In this document: positions 31,001 to 43,079 of the stretch, piece after piece
How the letters are laid out: each line of letters opens with the position of its first letter
How positions within the stretch are numbered: position 1 is the stretch's first letter
Assembly: GCA_033239005.1 (NCBI GenBank)
Contig: BSQZ01000035.1
Span: forward strand, 4,740,501 to 4,804,500
DNA length: 64,000 nt
Origin: Lamellibrachia satsuma
Taxonomy: Eukaryota > Annelida > Polychaeta > Sabellida > Siboglinidae
Direction: 5' to 3'
Position numbers and translations under genes: made by a program
Notes under the pieces: generated by a model
The model's database searches: none
What the model saw: the letters and a program-made list of their open reading frames with translations, nothing else
What the model was told of the DNA's origin: nothing

Positions 31001-31765
31001 TATTTCTGATGAGACAGACGTCCCAAATGGTAGACGGACGAATATGTAACGACTATAGCATGTCTGGAAGGTTGTCAGCATACTAGATTCGCGATCGAGT
31101 TGCACATGACAGTAGCCAGATGAGAGATCTGCGTTGGTGAACATGCGAGATTGTCCAAGTTCGTAAAGCGTATCTTCGAGAATTGGAAGTGTTCACGAAG
31201 ATGTGTTTTATTCAGTTCTCGAGGATCAATGCACCCTCTTACCCCACCATTCTTCCTTGTTACGACAACAAGTTGGCTCACCCATGGAGTTGGCTCTTCC
31301 ACCTCTGTGATTACGCCTAACTTTGTCATTCTATCCAATTCTACCTTTAGTTTTGGACGAACAGCGACAGGTATACATCTCGTGGGCATGACTGTTGGAT
31401 GAATCGTCTCATCGACTTGGAGATGCACTTTTCCTGGGAGTGCCCCAAGTTTGCCGTCGAACGTATCGGGATGTTGCTCAACGGGAGAAACTGTAGCGAC
31501 TTTCTCGATATTCTGTTCATTGATCTTCATCAATTTCATCTTCTTCGCAGTTTTGTACCCGACTAGCTGTGTGTAGTTGCCACTCACAACCACGAATTCG
31601 ATGGAGAACGTTTTCTTAGTCAGATCCCTAGCCACATGGCGTCCGACACAGTCAGCGGGAGTTGCTTGAAGTCGAACTGGGTCACCAGCAAAGTTCATCA
31701 TATGAAGTCTCTGTAGAGCGTAGATGTCACACAGAACTATCTGTAATTTCTGTGACCGCCGCTAG
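28048..31765 (-). pseudogene. Gypsy-1 pol: protease remnant, RT, RNase H, integrase
   Basis: Read on the minus strand. A protease-end/RT-start frame (31701-31075) has the linker VPVAVRPKLKVELDRM and the RT block GGVRGCIDPRELN. The next frame (31144-30776) has LSSGYCHVQLD, RLPFGTSVSSEIFQ and the active site, where CIAADVIIHG replaces the usual I-x-DD: the first catalytic Asp codon (30943-30941) now reads Ala. RNase H follows (30564-30106: LRLENDASEYGLGSALFQ, YAQIEKEMLAV, TDHKPL). The integrase (about 28930-28048) shows KVGTDLLS, VISDGGPQYTS and GAAEAAVKIAK. The stretch between RNase H and integrase is split by the Penelope-like insertion. Gag is absent. Confidence 0.88.
28933..30026 (+). mobile_element. 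Penelope-like element, 5'-truncated, with GIY-YIG endonuclease
   Basis: Inserted in Gypsy-1. The 5' end starts at the RT active site (WKRYVDDVICLV, about 28962), followed by the thumb (MPFLDAKFTRKEDGS, RKKTHTDQYLNV). After an A-rich frameshift near 29375, the frame 29400-29938 carries the linker and a GIY-YIG nuclease: CKNCGAEYIGETGRLLKTRL then LEEHRKDV, with Cys-rich lead-in and ALTDHATTENHIIDW behind. The order RT then GIY-YIG defines canonical Penelope-like elements. A 16-bp direct repeat with one mismatch (CTTTCATGGTGGTGTT, 28917-28932; 30027-30042) is the likely target duplication. Confidence 0.85.
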
Positions 31766-31771
31766 CCACCA

Positions 31772-31924
31772 TATTATGTGTCTTACGTATGTATTGACGA
31801 AGCATAACTCAAGAATATCAATTTGAAGTGTAGCGTGAACAGAAGCTTTACTAGCCGACCCAATCTGATACAAACAACTAGCGTGGCGTCATCTAGCGAG
31901 TAGTAATAACATTATAACGAAACA
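31772..31924 (-). repeat. Gypsy-1 5' LTR
   Basis: 153-bp partner of 10312-10461, with a 3-bp insertion (CAA) relative to it. On the minus strand it is followed by TGGTGGCTAGCGG, a plausible tRNA-primer binding site. Confidence 0.88.
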
Positions 31925-32307
31925 GTATTGATTACTGAGGTAACCCCATACCTTAACATTTATTCAACTATGTTTGAGTATGAACATTCACAGATTATTA
32001 TCGACGACGGCACACACACGAATATCATACCAGAAAATAGAGCATAAAACAGAGACTGTATAAATTGTCATGAGCATTCAAATTGTGACAGATGTGATGT
32101 ACTGATGAGATCCTGTGAATAGTTAGATCTGCTTGTACATTGTACAACTTTCTCAAACACTAATGAACTGTCTACGCGTTTTGTCAGCACTGAAGTCCAA
32201 AAAAATTTTGTCACGGTTAAACCGACGCATGATGTCCCATTTCGCACTGAGCATAGTAAGATGAATCAATTTGTTCTGGCTCATTATGGATCGGTGCTCG
32301 TCCTTAA

Positions 32308-32750
32308 TCAGTTACAACTTGGAAAAAGACATATTTCACTACAGTTAATAATGATCAGAGTCAGATATATGCGAAGCAATACCTTCATATTGGTGAAAGC
32401 ATCCCTGAGATTTCTCTTGATAAAAATCTGACACATCGTCGCCTCTGGTGAGACTTCATGCCCTAGGTCACCTGTTTCTGCAACTAGTTCACAGAGCTGG
32501 ATCAGTTCATTCCCAGGAGTGTCATCCAGATCCGATGAGTAAAGTTTCACAGGCTTCTCAGCAGCCTGTTACATCGCCATCTAAAAATACGGAGAAATAC
32601 AAAGCGGTCACTGACCTCGGAGTACAATTTGGCTCTCTTATGTTTGTCTGAAGACAGCACACTAAGGCAGGCAACGAAGGCACCAACACAACAACTGTCG
32701 CAATGATCTAAATGAGTCTCTTCTGCTCGACCGTAATCTACAGGGTCCAA
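32308..32750 (-). pseudogene. hAT transposase C-terminal fragment
   Basis: The minus-strand frame 32550-32308 reads DLDDTPGNELIQLCELVAE and then NMKVLLRIYLTLIIINCSE. This resembles the hAT C-terminal dimerisation region (L..EL..F......, NVEIALRIYLSL...NCS.ERSFS). The upstream frame (32750-32547) is a continuation with a Cys-rich stretch, but is interrupted. No terminal repeats were located. From 31925 to 32300 and 32760 to 33430 I see no gene. Confidence 0.5.
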
Positions 32751-33429
32751 CGAGGCGGTGTCACATTAAATCACTATAGCACAGAAGATTGGAGCCCGAT
32801 TCAAGAGAAGCGTAGAGAGACTCTAAGCGATTAATCAGATGAGATAATCTTGCTTTTGTGGGGACTTTTCGAGGGGGCCTGGTACGAGTGTACCACTTGT
32901 ATCATGGTTAATCCGGAACAGTGCTTTGATAACATTAAAGCTGCTTCCTCAAATGGTTCAGCCCATCGCGAATCCGGTTCACTTATGTCCAGACGTGTAT
33001 AGTGTGTGACTAGTTTAAATAATGTGCGCAGTCTTTTTAATAAAAATGCCTATTTTTTGTACAAATCATCGAAAGAATTGAAATTGTATGGGAAGGAAAT
33101 CGTGATTTGTCAGCATTTCGATTTTCACATCAGTTAATGCTTGAACAAGCATTAACTAATTTAACAGTTTGTCTGACGATTTCACGAAAACTACATACAA
33201 AGGTCGCACAAACAAGCTAGCATGTTGCAGTGGAAGGAGTGGTTTTTAGCAGCATCAATTTGAAATGAGACTAGCAAAACAAATCGAATTGATTATGCAC
33301 CTTTAAACTGACTAACACAGTTGGTTCATTGTTAGGGTCTAATTATCACCTGTGTATCCTAAGCTGGCCCATAATTCAGCAAAAAGGAAAACAGCTATAG
33401 GCCCTAACATCGCGCGAAATCACAACTAT

Positions 33430-34190
33430 CTAGATAACATAAAACAATTAGTTAAATGCTAAAAAATTATCTCTAAACATTGATAAGACCCAATACGTAA
33501 TATTTAGAACATCCAACAGAAAACATATCAAACCGACAAAACTTGAAATTAATGATAATGCTATTAAGCAAGTATCCTCTACAACATTTCTTGGCGTTAC
33601 TATTGATAACAATCAACATCAATATCAATTGGGCCGAACACATTAACCAATTTAAATGTAAAATCTGTAAAGGCGTTGGCATTATCAATAAAGCCAAAAG
33701 CCTATTAACTAAACCATGCTCGGTCACCTTATATTACTCGGTTTTATTCCCTTATTTGACATGTTGTATTGAAGTGTGGGATGGTGCATTTGACTCATAT
33801 TGTTCAAGTATTATAAAGGTTCAAAAGAAAGCAGTGAGAATGCTTGTCTCAGCTAACAGATCAGCTCATACTAAACCTATCTTTAAACTACTAAACATCT
33901 TAACGTTTAGACAACTATATGTATACTCAATACAAATGTTTATGTATAAATACAACAGTGGTCTTCTACCTACAATTTTTTATAATATGTTTAAACTTAA
34001 TCAAGATGTTCATAGTTACAATACAATACAATCTACACAAATACACATATCCATGGCAAAAATAAAACTTCGTTCTGTAAGAATTAAGGGTGTTATAATT
34101 TGGAATTATTTTAACACAAGACTCAAATTTACTTCCTATTCAATAATGAACTAGAAATGTATACTTAAGCAATTTATATTACACAATTAT
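33430..34190 (+). mobile_element. LINE (CR1/L2-like) RT thumb and tail
   Basis: The frame 33543-34154 reads FLGVTIDNN-like then WAEHINQFKCKICKGVGIIN, LYYSVLFPYLTCCIEVWDG, IIKVQKKAVRML and ends with VRIKGVIIWNYF. This is the standard C-terminal half of CR1/L2/Jockey-type RTs. The 5' half is absent or degenerate. It is similar in plan to the LINE at 841-1857. Confidence 0.65.
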
Positions 34191-34254
34191 GTTAATATAT
34201 CACAACATGTATCACAATCACGAATGGTTTTTCAAGAAATAAAATATATTAGTT

Positions 34255-34560
34255 ATATACCTATTTTTAATCTAAGCTTTATTACCAAGGTACTAGAAAA
34301 GGTTGTAGCAAGACGTCTCACATCGAGTTAAATTGTATGTCTAATGTATTAGTTCTACAGAAACTGCTCTTTTACAAGTACACGATGTTACCAAGGTACT
34401 CTAAATATGGTCAAAGATAAAGTAACAGCACATACCTTGCTTGATTTATCTGCTGCTTTTGATCATGACATTCTCATCATTAAACGCTTGTCAATATGGT
34501 ATGGCATACCTGACATAGCCCTGACTTGTTTCATAAAATAAGACAAAAGTAAAACTGATT
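34255..34560 (+). mobile_element. LINE RT N-terminal fragment
   Basis: Frames read YIPIFNLSFITKVLEKVVAR followed by RLTS, then after frame changes LLDLSAAFDHDILI and LSIWYGIPD. These are the conserved palm-domain blocks of CR1/L2 RTs, here heavily decayed. Confidence 0.6.
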
Positions 34561-34613
34561 AATTCCTTTAATTGTGCATCGAGATCAAAAGAAAAATAAA
34601 GATATACACCACA

Positions 34614-34712
34614 CATACACCACACACGCACGCACACACGCACGCACACACACACACATACACACACCACTCCTCACACACCACACACACACCTCCCCGC
34701 ACACATGCACGC
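34614..34712. repeat. CA-rich microsatellite
   Basis: Imperfect (CACA/CGCA) repeats. From 34713 to 36180 no gene is seen. The stretch 35720-36000 is similar to 53588-53960 inside the hAT derivative at 53243, so a diverged relative of that element probably lies here (about 35130-36180). Confidence 0.85.
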
Positions 34713-36179
34713 ACACACTTCTTGGGTGAATTATATATTAAACAAAAATGTTTAAATTTATAAAATAGTTCATGAATATTGTGCATTATGAAAAGCAGTC
34801 ACATGTCAAGGTCAAAATTGATGAGAAGTCAAAATTTCTGAAAAGCACAATCACATGTCAAAGTCGAAATTGATATCAGATAAGCGCAGTCAAATGTCGA
34901 GTTCAAGGATGATCATTCCAAGAAATGATGCAAGCCTTTGTGCAGAGTAAGAGGGAGATTGAGGGGAACATAATGCTACCTGAGCTGTGAATGAGAAACA
35001 GATCATTGTGCAAGGTTAGACCAGTATCAATTAAAGAAAGTTAGTAGTACAAAATACTGGTTTCATGTCTTGCTGTATATACACACCTTTGTCTGCACTA
35101 TGCTTTGCAATTAACTTGAAAAGTGTATTAACTCTTAAATTCTCAAATGAAATTAAATTAACCTCACACAGTTCTCAGGTCAATTAAATTAACAATTCAT
35201 TTTATTCAATTAACTATTAAATCATGTGTAGGTAGAAATGTTTACACTTTTAAAACAGTTCTAAAAGCACAAGACTTATAATAGAAATGTGTTTTGTAAC
35301 TTTATAGGAAAGATATTTGCTCATACAATATTTACATGCCAAGACATTGTTTCATTGGGCATTCTTAAATGCTGTAGATATATTTTTTTATTCTGAAAGG
35401 GTTGAAAAGTCGTAGCTGAAGATTTGCAGGTGTAGGGTTTCCTCCTATATTCAACCACCAAACTAACAAAATCAGGCAACTACGTACTTAATTTCTATGC
35501 ACACAGTTCTTATTTTTGCAGTGTTTTATGCTAAATCATTAGGTTTTCCCTTTACACACTAGCATTTAAATGTGTATACATTATTTGTTATGCATCAGTA
35601 AAATTGGCGTGCTTTTGATTTAAGTTGGCACTGTAAAAATATCCCAAACTAAAGCTATATTACCTTTCTCTACATCTCCCCATTAACGGTTATAATGTAA
35701 ACACAAAAAAGTTATAGTGCATAGGTCTAATGGCCCCATAGGCCCACTTGGCTGCAAGTTGCCAGCCTCAAATGTTTACTTTAAACAGAGATTTGCTGAG
35801 CCAAGGTTAGCCATCAACTTATCACCCTATCAGAGGACATTCTAGGCCTTCCTTCCAATTCACAGGTGCCTGAAGTATCAGCCAACCCCAGTTGGTACAG
35901 TGCATTTGTGCTCTGTGATGATCTCTCTCCCATTCACACATGCCTTAATCTAATCTCTCAATAGTGACTGGAATAGTGATTGCAGGCCTTCTGAAAACAC
36001 CTGGATAACATGGCTGTGAACTATCTAGTAAAATCAACTGTTAAATGAGCACTTAATTGAGAGTTAACTGGGAATTTGTCAATTAAATTAAACTAACCCC
36101 TTTTTGGAAAGTTTATTAATTAAATGAAATAAATTTAGCCTTTTGGAAAAAGTTAATTTAAGTTAAATTAAATGAACTT

Positions 36180-36182
<3 letters not shown>

Positions 36183-36229
<47 letters not shown>

Positions 36230-36232
36230 ATG
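36183..36232. repeat. (GT)n microsatellite
   Basis: Pure GT run followed by a GCATGCGT-type tail. Confidence 0.95.
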
Positions 36233-36540
36233 CGTGCATGCGCGCATGTTTGTATGTATGTTATGAATGTTTAGAGGCCATATAGTATTCCACCACAACA
36301 AAGAGAGTAATTAGCTTGTTAACTCTGCATTGTTTCAGTGAGCATATATTTTTTGAAACCATAATATTTTCTGCTTACAAGTCCTCATGTTGTTTGAATA
36401 ATGGCTTAGCGACTGACTGTACATTGTCTACTGCTCTCTGGCTGTTACCAACTGACCACACGTAAGGTGATTTGGTAACACATTTATAGTTAGAATAAGA
36501 TTCTGCTTCAAACAAATCAGAGAGTTGTATAATATATAAT

Positions 36541-37130
36541 ATATTAGATTTGAACCCCCCTCTGAAAAGTGTGAATCCCAATAATAATTTGAAGATAATA
36601 TTATAATATTTTAATAAATGTGAACCCCCCTCTGAAAAGTGTGAATCCCAATAATAATTTGAAGATAATATTATAATATTTTAATAAATGTGAACCCTCC
36701 TTTTTCAAAAACGTGAAACCTCTTCTCAAAAGTGTGAACCCCTCCCCCAATATTATTTAGTATTTTTCATAAACGTGAGCCCCTTTTCCAAAAAGTAACC
36801 CCTTTCTCAAAAGCGTGAACCCCCAATAACATAAAGATAATATTATTTTCATAAAAGTATACCCTGTTTTCGAAAAATGTGAACCCCTTTCTCAAAAGTG
36901 TGAACCCTCTTCTCAAAAGCATGAACCCCCTTCTCAAAAGCATGAACACCCCAATAATATGTAGATAATATTATTTTAATAAATGTGAACCCCCTCTTTT
37001 TCAAAAATGTGAACCCCCTTCTCAAAAGCATGACACCTCTGTACAGCATGGACACCCCTCCTAAAATGCATGAACCCACCAATACTTTGAAAAGAATATT
37101 ATTATTTTCATATTATTATGAAAATAATGT
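36541..37130. repeat. Degenerate minisatellite GTGAACCCC(C)TTTCTCAAAA
   Basis: Many copies of a GTGAACCCCCTTCTCAAAA(G) core are interspersed with an AATAATTTGAAGATAATATTA spacer. Two roughly 69-bp units at 36553-36690 are almost exact. The array is non-coding. The minus-strand frames over it are repeat artefacts. Confidence 0.8.
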
Positions 37131-37194
37131 TATTTTATATTGTTAGAGGTTCACACTTTTGAGAGGGAGGAGGTTCTGTAGGACTGCCTGAGCT

Positions 37195-38075
37195 GGTTCT
37201 TAACAATACTTAACAATTAAGATAGCTAATTGCTTTTCAGTGGCTCTACCCACTTCATGTCATGTTCCTCAGGGTTCTGTTCTTGGACCATTACTTTTTT
37301 ACTCTTTACTCTACTCCACTCCACTCATTTATTCAAACTCACAACTTGGATCACCACCTATGTGCAGATGATACACATATTTACCTTTACTTGGCCATCC
37401 TGGATACAAATTGCTCTTTAAACCAGGTCAGGGATTGTCTCCACGATATCTTCCACTGGATGACTGACAGCAAATTAAAGATGAAATGCAAATGAAACAG
37501 AGTTTCTTATTATTGGTACACAAAAGCAGCATAGTAAACTTGATTGTTTTTCACCGACACCTATGCTGAGCCAGAATTTCACACCGATCATCTCATTGTC
37601 TCAGCACACAATTTAGGAGTCATCTTTGATAATAATTTAAATTTGAAAGAGCATATTTCACACACATTGTTGCTGCTTTAATCACATTCATGACCTTTGC
37701 CATATTCGCTGGTATGTCTTTTTCTGTCACCATAACTATTGCTTGTTAGCAGTAGACTTGACTATTGCAATTCCCTTTACCACAATATTGCTCTCAAGGA
37801 CATTTTGACACTTCAACGTGTACAAAATTGTTTGGCAGTTACACGGTCTCCTCGTTTCTCTCACTCAGTGGGCCTACCACTTTTTAAATCATTGTATTGG
37901 CTCCCTGTCCAATATCACATTATTGAAACAAATCTGCACAATTACTTATAAAACACTTTCATCCAAGCAACCAGCATATTTAAATTCACAGGTCACTCCT
38001 GCAAGACAGCCCAGACAGCTTCGATCATCTAATTTGTGACTAGTGACCCTGTGGAACTCACTCCCTGTTAACGTT
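37195..38075 (+). mobile_element. LINE (L2-like) RT fragment
   Basis: With frame changes it reads an S..HF.SCSSG/GSVLGPLLF-type block, then LCADDTHIYLYL (active site, about 37360), CLHDIFHWMTDSKLKM, RLDYCNSLYHNI, LQRVQNCLA and YWLPVQYHI. It ends with ALSSKQPAYL-like and RQPRQLRSSNL. This is a typical L2/CR1 C-terminal half. Several stops make it dead. Confidence 0.7.
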
Positions 38076-38159
38076 AAGTATGGAGGGTATATAATAGAAA
38101 GTTTCAGCTATACATTTTACACAATATCAACTTAAAAACATAACTGATTGAAATAAAAC

Positions 38160-38840
38160 TTCAAAAATGCATATATTATGAAGAATCAGAATATTAAAAA
38201 AAAATTATTTTGTGTTTTATGAACAAAATCATTATTTTCAGCAGTTCCACTGATAACCTGATGTATGTTCTTTTTCAAGTCAAAATATGTTGATCGTCTT
38301 GGGAAGATCTACTTTCATCAAGGCTCATGCAGCATAACTAATAAAGAAAAACAAACCCAACATATCATTATGACGTAAGATTTTAAATAATTAACTGTGA
38401 ACAATTGCAATATTCAATAACAACTATGCATCTTTGAATAACCATGGTGTACAAAAGTAGTCCCTAATCAGTACTCTAACTGCACTTGTTAAACTAACCC
38501 AGATGTTCTTTTGCAGAAAGATACACATGTCAGCTCTAAAACACTATTTTAGGGCAATAGAAGTATTTTATATATTATTTTTATAATACAATCAAGCGTA
38601 TTGTGTTCTTAATATGCTACTTTGTTTAATGAACAAAATACACTTTGAATTTCAGCTGTTCCATCAATAATGTTCAGTCTTATCTTATTCTTTTCAAAGA
38701 AAAACAACTGGGGTTTTCATGAAGCATGTGCAGGCTTATGCAGCACAATAAACAGAGAAACATGAGAACTTTTGGCTGAGATTTAAAATAGAGAACAGTG
38801 AACAACTGCAATATTCAATAAAACATGGATGCACAACTTG
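38160..38840. repeat. Diverged direct duplication, period about 420 bp
   Basis: The stretches 38210-38420 and 38630-38840 share ordered words: ATGAACAAAAT, TTTCAGC(A/T)GTTCCA, GCTTATGCAGCA, AGAGAAACA, GTGAACAA(T/C)TGCAATATTCAATAA. No coding potential is seen from 38080 to 39130. Confidence 0.55.
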
Positions 38841-39447
38841 TCTCACAGTCAACTATTTATTCAATAAATAAGGGCATGTATTTAACAATAAAAATAGTCT
38901 CTTATCAAAATCTAGCAAACTGACTTTAATGTGATCAAATAACAAAATTATATTCATGTACTGGAGTATTTATGTTATTCCCCTCATTGTTCTTTTTTTT
39001 AGAATGTTGCTGTTTATTTGTACTACTTGAAAACAGCTAAAATAAACTATTTAATATTAATATGTCAGATCTAAAAGCACTTTTTCAGTTCTTCCCATTT
39101 TTGTATGCTATCTTTCTTTAAATTTTTTATCCCAGATCAGACATGCCAAGTCTACCAGTTTTCCCGGTAGACTACCGGTTTTTTACCTCTTCTACCGGTC
39201 TACCGATCGATAGAACATTTCTACCGGTTTTTTTGTGATTTTGGGGAAATTTTTCTTTTCTTTTCATTTTGTCGGTAAAATCGGCACTGGTGAGGGAAAA
39301 ATCTTTCCGGTATATCCCATTTAAATCTGAATCTCAGCCTCGATTCCGACGACCAATGATATCGCTGCTACGCGCCCTCGTTGTCATATAATGTGGTGCT
39401 AAACATTTCATGAGACACGGAAGTTGTCCATATTTCTATCTTGTAAT

Positions 39448-40225
39448 CAAACCTCGTTTGATTTCAACAAGCGTGAAACGTGGTTGGAATGGAAGAAAAG
39501 ATTTGCAAGATACCGATCTGCTTCCAAATTTAATCAAGAAAGGCAAGTAGACACCCTTATCTATGTGATGGGTCAAGAAGCAGAACATGCATTTGGTCAG
39601 CTAAATTTGACAAACGATTAAAGCCAATAAAGGAAGGGTTGTGATAAAGTAGAACAAGGATTTGATTCATACTTCCAGCCTAAAACGAACACAATACTTG
39701 AAAGATGCAAATTTGGACAGCGTGTTCAAATTGAGGGCGAGCCCAGTGAAGCATATATCAGAGCACTGCATGTTATGGCAGAAAGATGTGATTGTGGACA
39801 AAATAAAGACACGTACATTCGTGATAGAATTGTCAGTGGCATTTTGGACAAATATCTGTCACGTGAATTGCAAATGGAAGAAAGCCTCACATTGGCTACG
39901 GTAACAAATAAAGTGAGAACTAAAGAACTCATTCTAGCACAGCAGAAAGAAGAAAATCAGGTTGCACCTAGAACAGAGGTCAATTATGTGAAGTATAAGG
40001 ACAGTAAGAGATCTGCTGGTGCTAACGTTTACTGGGAAAGAGCGGACCACAACTGAGACTGAGTGGCCTTCGTCTTCGAGGCGCCCCTCGCGGTCTTCGT
40101 GGCACCAGTATGCATCTCAAAACTGTCGATACTGCGGAACAAGCCATAAGCCTAGAATGTTTCCTGCCTATGGCAAAGCCTGTAACTTGTGTGGGAAATT
40201 AATTTTTTTCCAAAGTCTACAAAAG
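39448..40225 (+). pseudogene. Gypsy-2 gag remnant
   Basis: Frames 39448-39619 and 39680-40056 read TSFDFNKRETWLEWKKRFAR, VDTLIYVMGQEAEH, and then a capsid-like segment (RDRIVSGILDKYLSRELQ, MEESLTLATVTNKVR). A zinc-knuckle remnant follows at about 40120-40195 (CRYCGTSHKPRMFPAYGKAC, then NLCGK), with the His lost in a changed frame. The gag start is deleted together with the 5' LTR. There are at least three frameshifts or stops. Confidence 0.65.
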
Positions 40226-40234
40226 CAAACAAGT

Positions 40235-42787
40235 GAAGGAAGTATCAAAGACATATTGGATCAACATACTAACGCAAAACGATTCAAAAGACTGGATAAT
40301 TGCACTTACGATGCCCAATGAGAGAGATGCACGTTTCAAAGTAGACACTGGGGCTCAATGCAATGTGATTCCCCTGTACATGTCATGTTCGTCCGTCGAG
40401 TCGACGAGGACCACTCTAGTCAAACTAACATCCTATAGTGGACACCACATTGAGGTTTTTGGGATGGATCAACTTGACGTTACACGTCGGGGGCAGAAAC
40501 ACTGTCTCCCATTTCAAGTTGTGAAAGGAAGTGTGTCGCCACTTCTAGGTCTGGTGTCAAGTGAACTGATGGGGTTGGTTGTCAGAGCAGATGATGTAAA
40601 AGAAAAGACACTGAAAGAAGAATACGCAGATGTATTTGAAGGCACAGGTAAACTCAGCATGAAACACACCATCAGATTGAAGGAAGGAGCGGAGCCGACA
40701 ATTTGTGCACCGAGACAAGTTCCACACGCACTCAGAGAGAAATTGAACGATGAACTAGATCGCCTAGAAGCAGAAAACATTATTGCGAAAGTTGAAGAAC
40801 TGACTGAATGGGTGAATCATATTGTCAACGTACTGAAACTCAACAAGCAACCCAGAATTTGCCTGGATCCGCAGAAGTTAAACGAAGCAATCATGAGAGA
40901 GCTGTAATATGCGCTGCCAGTAACGTCAGACATATTTGCGAGAATCAGTGGAGCAAAAGTGTACTCGACACTTGATGCAACTGCAGGGTTTCACCAGATT
41001 GAGCTAGAAGAACAAAGCAGCTATTATACGACATTCATTACTGCATTTGGCAGGTACAGGTACCTTAGGTTGCCATTTGGAGTGAAATCTACATCGATGA
41101 TATTCTGGTCTGGGGAAGAGATCAGGCAGAACGTGATGAAAGACTTAGAAAAGTTCTTCAGAAATGCAGGGAAGAAACACTTCCCCTCAATAAGGACAAA
41201 TGCAAAATCTCACAGCCGACGGTAAAGTTCATTGGTCATGAACTGAGCAAAGGACTGTCACCTAGTCGGGATCGGGTCCAATCCGTTGTTGAAATGACAA
41301 CGCCAAACAAAGGAGGATGTACAACGGTTCATCGGATTTGCGACATATTTGAGCGAGTTTTGTCCAAGACTTTCCGAAGAGACAAGACCACTGAGAGAAG
41401 TGCTAAGAAATAACATACAGTTCTTCTGGGAAGAACCACAACAAGAAGCTTTCAGAAAAGTCAAGGAACTAGTGACTCAGGCACCAGTACTCAATTTGTT
41501 TGAGCCAAGAAAAGACATCACACTGACAGTTGATGCTAGTAGCACCAGCCTGGGAGCAGCTAGTAGCACCAGCCGTTGCTCCAAGATGGAGGTCCTGTTG
41601 AGTATGCTGCTAAAGCTCTCACGGGGACACAGATCAGTTATGCACAAATCGAAAAAGAATTGCAAGCTATAGTGTTTGGTTGTGAAAGATTTCACAGCTA
41701 CATCTATGGCAGAGAAGTGACCGTGGAGACAGATCACAAACCATTGATCGGGTTCTTCAACAAGCAAATTGACACGGCTTCACCACAAATTCAAAGAATG
41801 CTGCTGAAGTTACAGAGGTATGACTTCAAGCTGGTCTACAAGCCAGGAAAAGATCTGTACATTGCAGATACGCTGAGTCGCACATGTCAGCTAGAACGAC
41901 AACCCAGACATGACGAGCGAGAAGAAGAAGATGATCCATTGAAGGACATTTGTGCCGTCATAATCCATTCAGAGAAGTCCAGGAAGACATACAAAGATGC
42001 AACACGGCAAGACCCACAGTTGCAAGATCTCCTGGTGCATGTGAGGAAGGGATGGCCGAGTGCGAGGAAACACTGCACTTCAAGTAACAAACCATACTGG
42101 GACGTCCGCACTGAGATCAGTGAATGTGACGGACTGCTCTTCAAGAAGAAGAGAAGAGCAGTTGTCAGCAAACACCTGCCTGAACCAAGATCATATCAAG
42201 TAGAGACTGATGATGGAACGCGATACTGTCGCAATCGGATACACATAAACCGCAACTATGGCTTACCAATGGCACGACGCGAGCTGTTTCGTACAATGCA
42301 AGCGACAGCTCCGAACAATGTCAATGACGCGTCTACGGCAACTAGAGATATCGCGCGACCACCCGAGATGAGTCAACCATCGCGACCACCCGAGATGAGT
42401 CAACCATCGCGACCACCCGAGATGAGTCAACCATCACGACCACCCGAGATGAGTCAATCATCGCGACCACCCGAGAAGAGTCAACCATCGCGACCACCCG
42501 AGATGAGTCAACCATCGCGACCACCCGAGATGAGTCAACCATCGCGACCACCCGAGATGAGTCAATCATCGCGACCACCCGAGATGAGTCAACCATCGCG
42601 ACCACCCGAGATGAGTCAACCATCGCGACCACCCGAGATGAGTCAACCATCGCGACCACCCGAGATGAGTCAACCATCGCGACCACCTGAGATGACACAA
42701 CCGACATCTCAACCGTCATCGACGAGTGACCGAGTTTACACCCGACGAGAAGTCAAACCACCGCAATGGACAAAGGACTATGTCTAG
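40235..42787 (+). pseudogene. Gypsy-2 pol remnant: protease, RT, RNase H, no integrase core
   Basis: Protease VDTGAQCNVIPLY is at about 40342. The RT begins with ICLDPQKLNEAI, then LDATAGFHQIELEE and RLPFGVKS. There a deletion of several tens of codons joins directly to the active-site segment (YIDDILVWG in another frame, about 41090). RNase H is at 41520-41880 (LTVDASSTSLGAA; YAQIEKELQAI; TDHKPLIGFF; YIADTLSRT). The frame 41576-42787 then runs without integrase: after LLFKKKRRAVVS it passes at once into a distal segment (YQVETDDGTRYCRNRIHIN) and a repeat array, so the whole catalytic core is deleted. Confidence 0.8.
42356..42706 (+). repeat. 27-bp minisatellite encoding (RPPEMSQPS)13
   Basis: Thirteen in-frame copies of a 27-bp unit lie at the pol C-terminus. 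Variants are RPPEMSQSS (units 4 and 8), RPPEKSQPS (unit 5) and RPPEMTQPT (unit 13). The two SQSS variants are four units apart, pointing to block duplication. Confidence 0.95.
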
Positions 42788-43079
42788 AACTGAATACCAC
42801 GAACTTTAGTTAGACAGCCTTAAAAAGGGAGATGTCATATGATGTGGTGCTAAACATTTCATGAGACACGGAAGTTGTCCATATTTCGATCTTGTAATTT
42901 GTGTTTATTAAACAATGTTAAGCAAAGCCATCCGTCTTTATTATCTAGACATATGACACTCGTGATCTATGCTATAAAATTATAGCGAGTACAACTCCCC
43001 GCCAGAACAGTTAACATTTTTCTTTCGCTTGAGTTATTTCTATTTTTAATAATTGATTGCTAGTTTCTCTACGGCACGA

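Larger units (their letters stand above)
39382..42958 (+). mobile_element. Gypsy-2 LTR retrotransposon, deletion derivative
   Basis: Flanked by an exact 5-bp duplication CTCGT (39377-39381; 42959-42963). The 3' LTR is 42833-42958 (TGTCATA...TATGACA, 126 bp), preceded by the polypurine tract AAAAAGGGAGA (42822-42832). The 5' LTR survives only as its first 66 bp (39382-39447). The rest of the LTR, the primer site and the gag start are deleted. Internal deletions also remove part of the RT and the integrase core. The intact target duplication shows the insertion is simple and the deletions came before or after without disturbing the ends. Confidence 0.92.
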
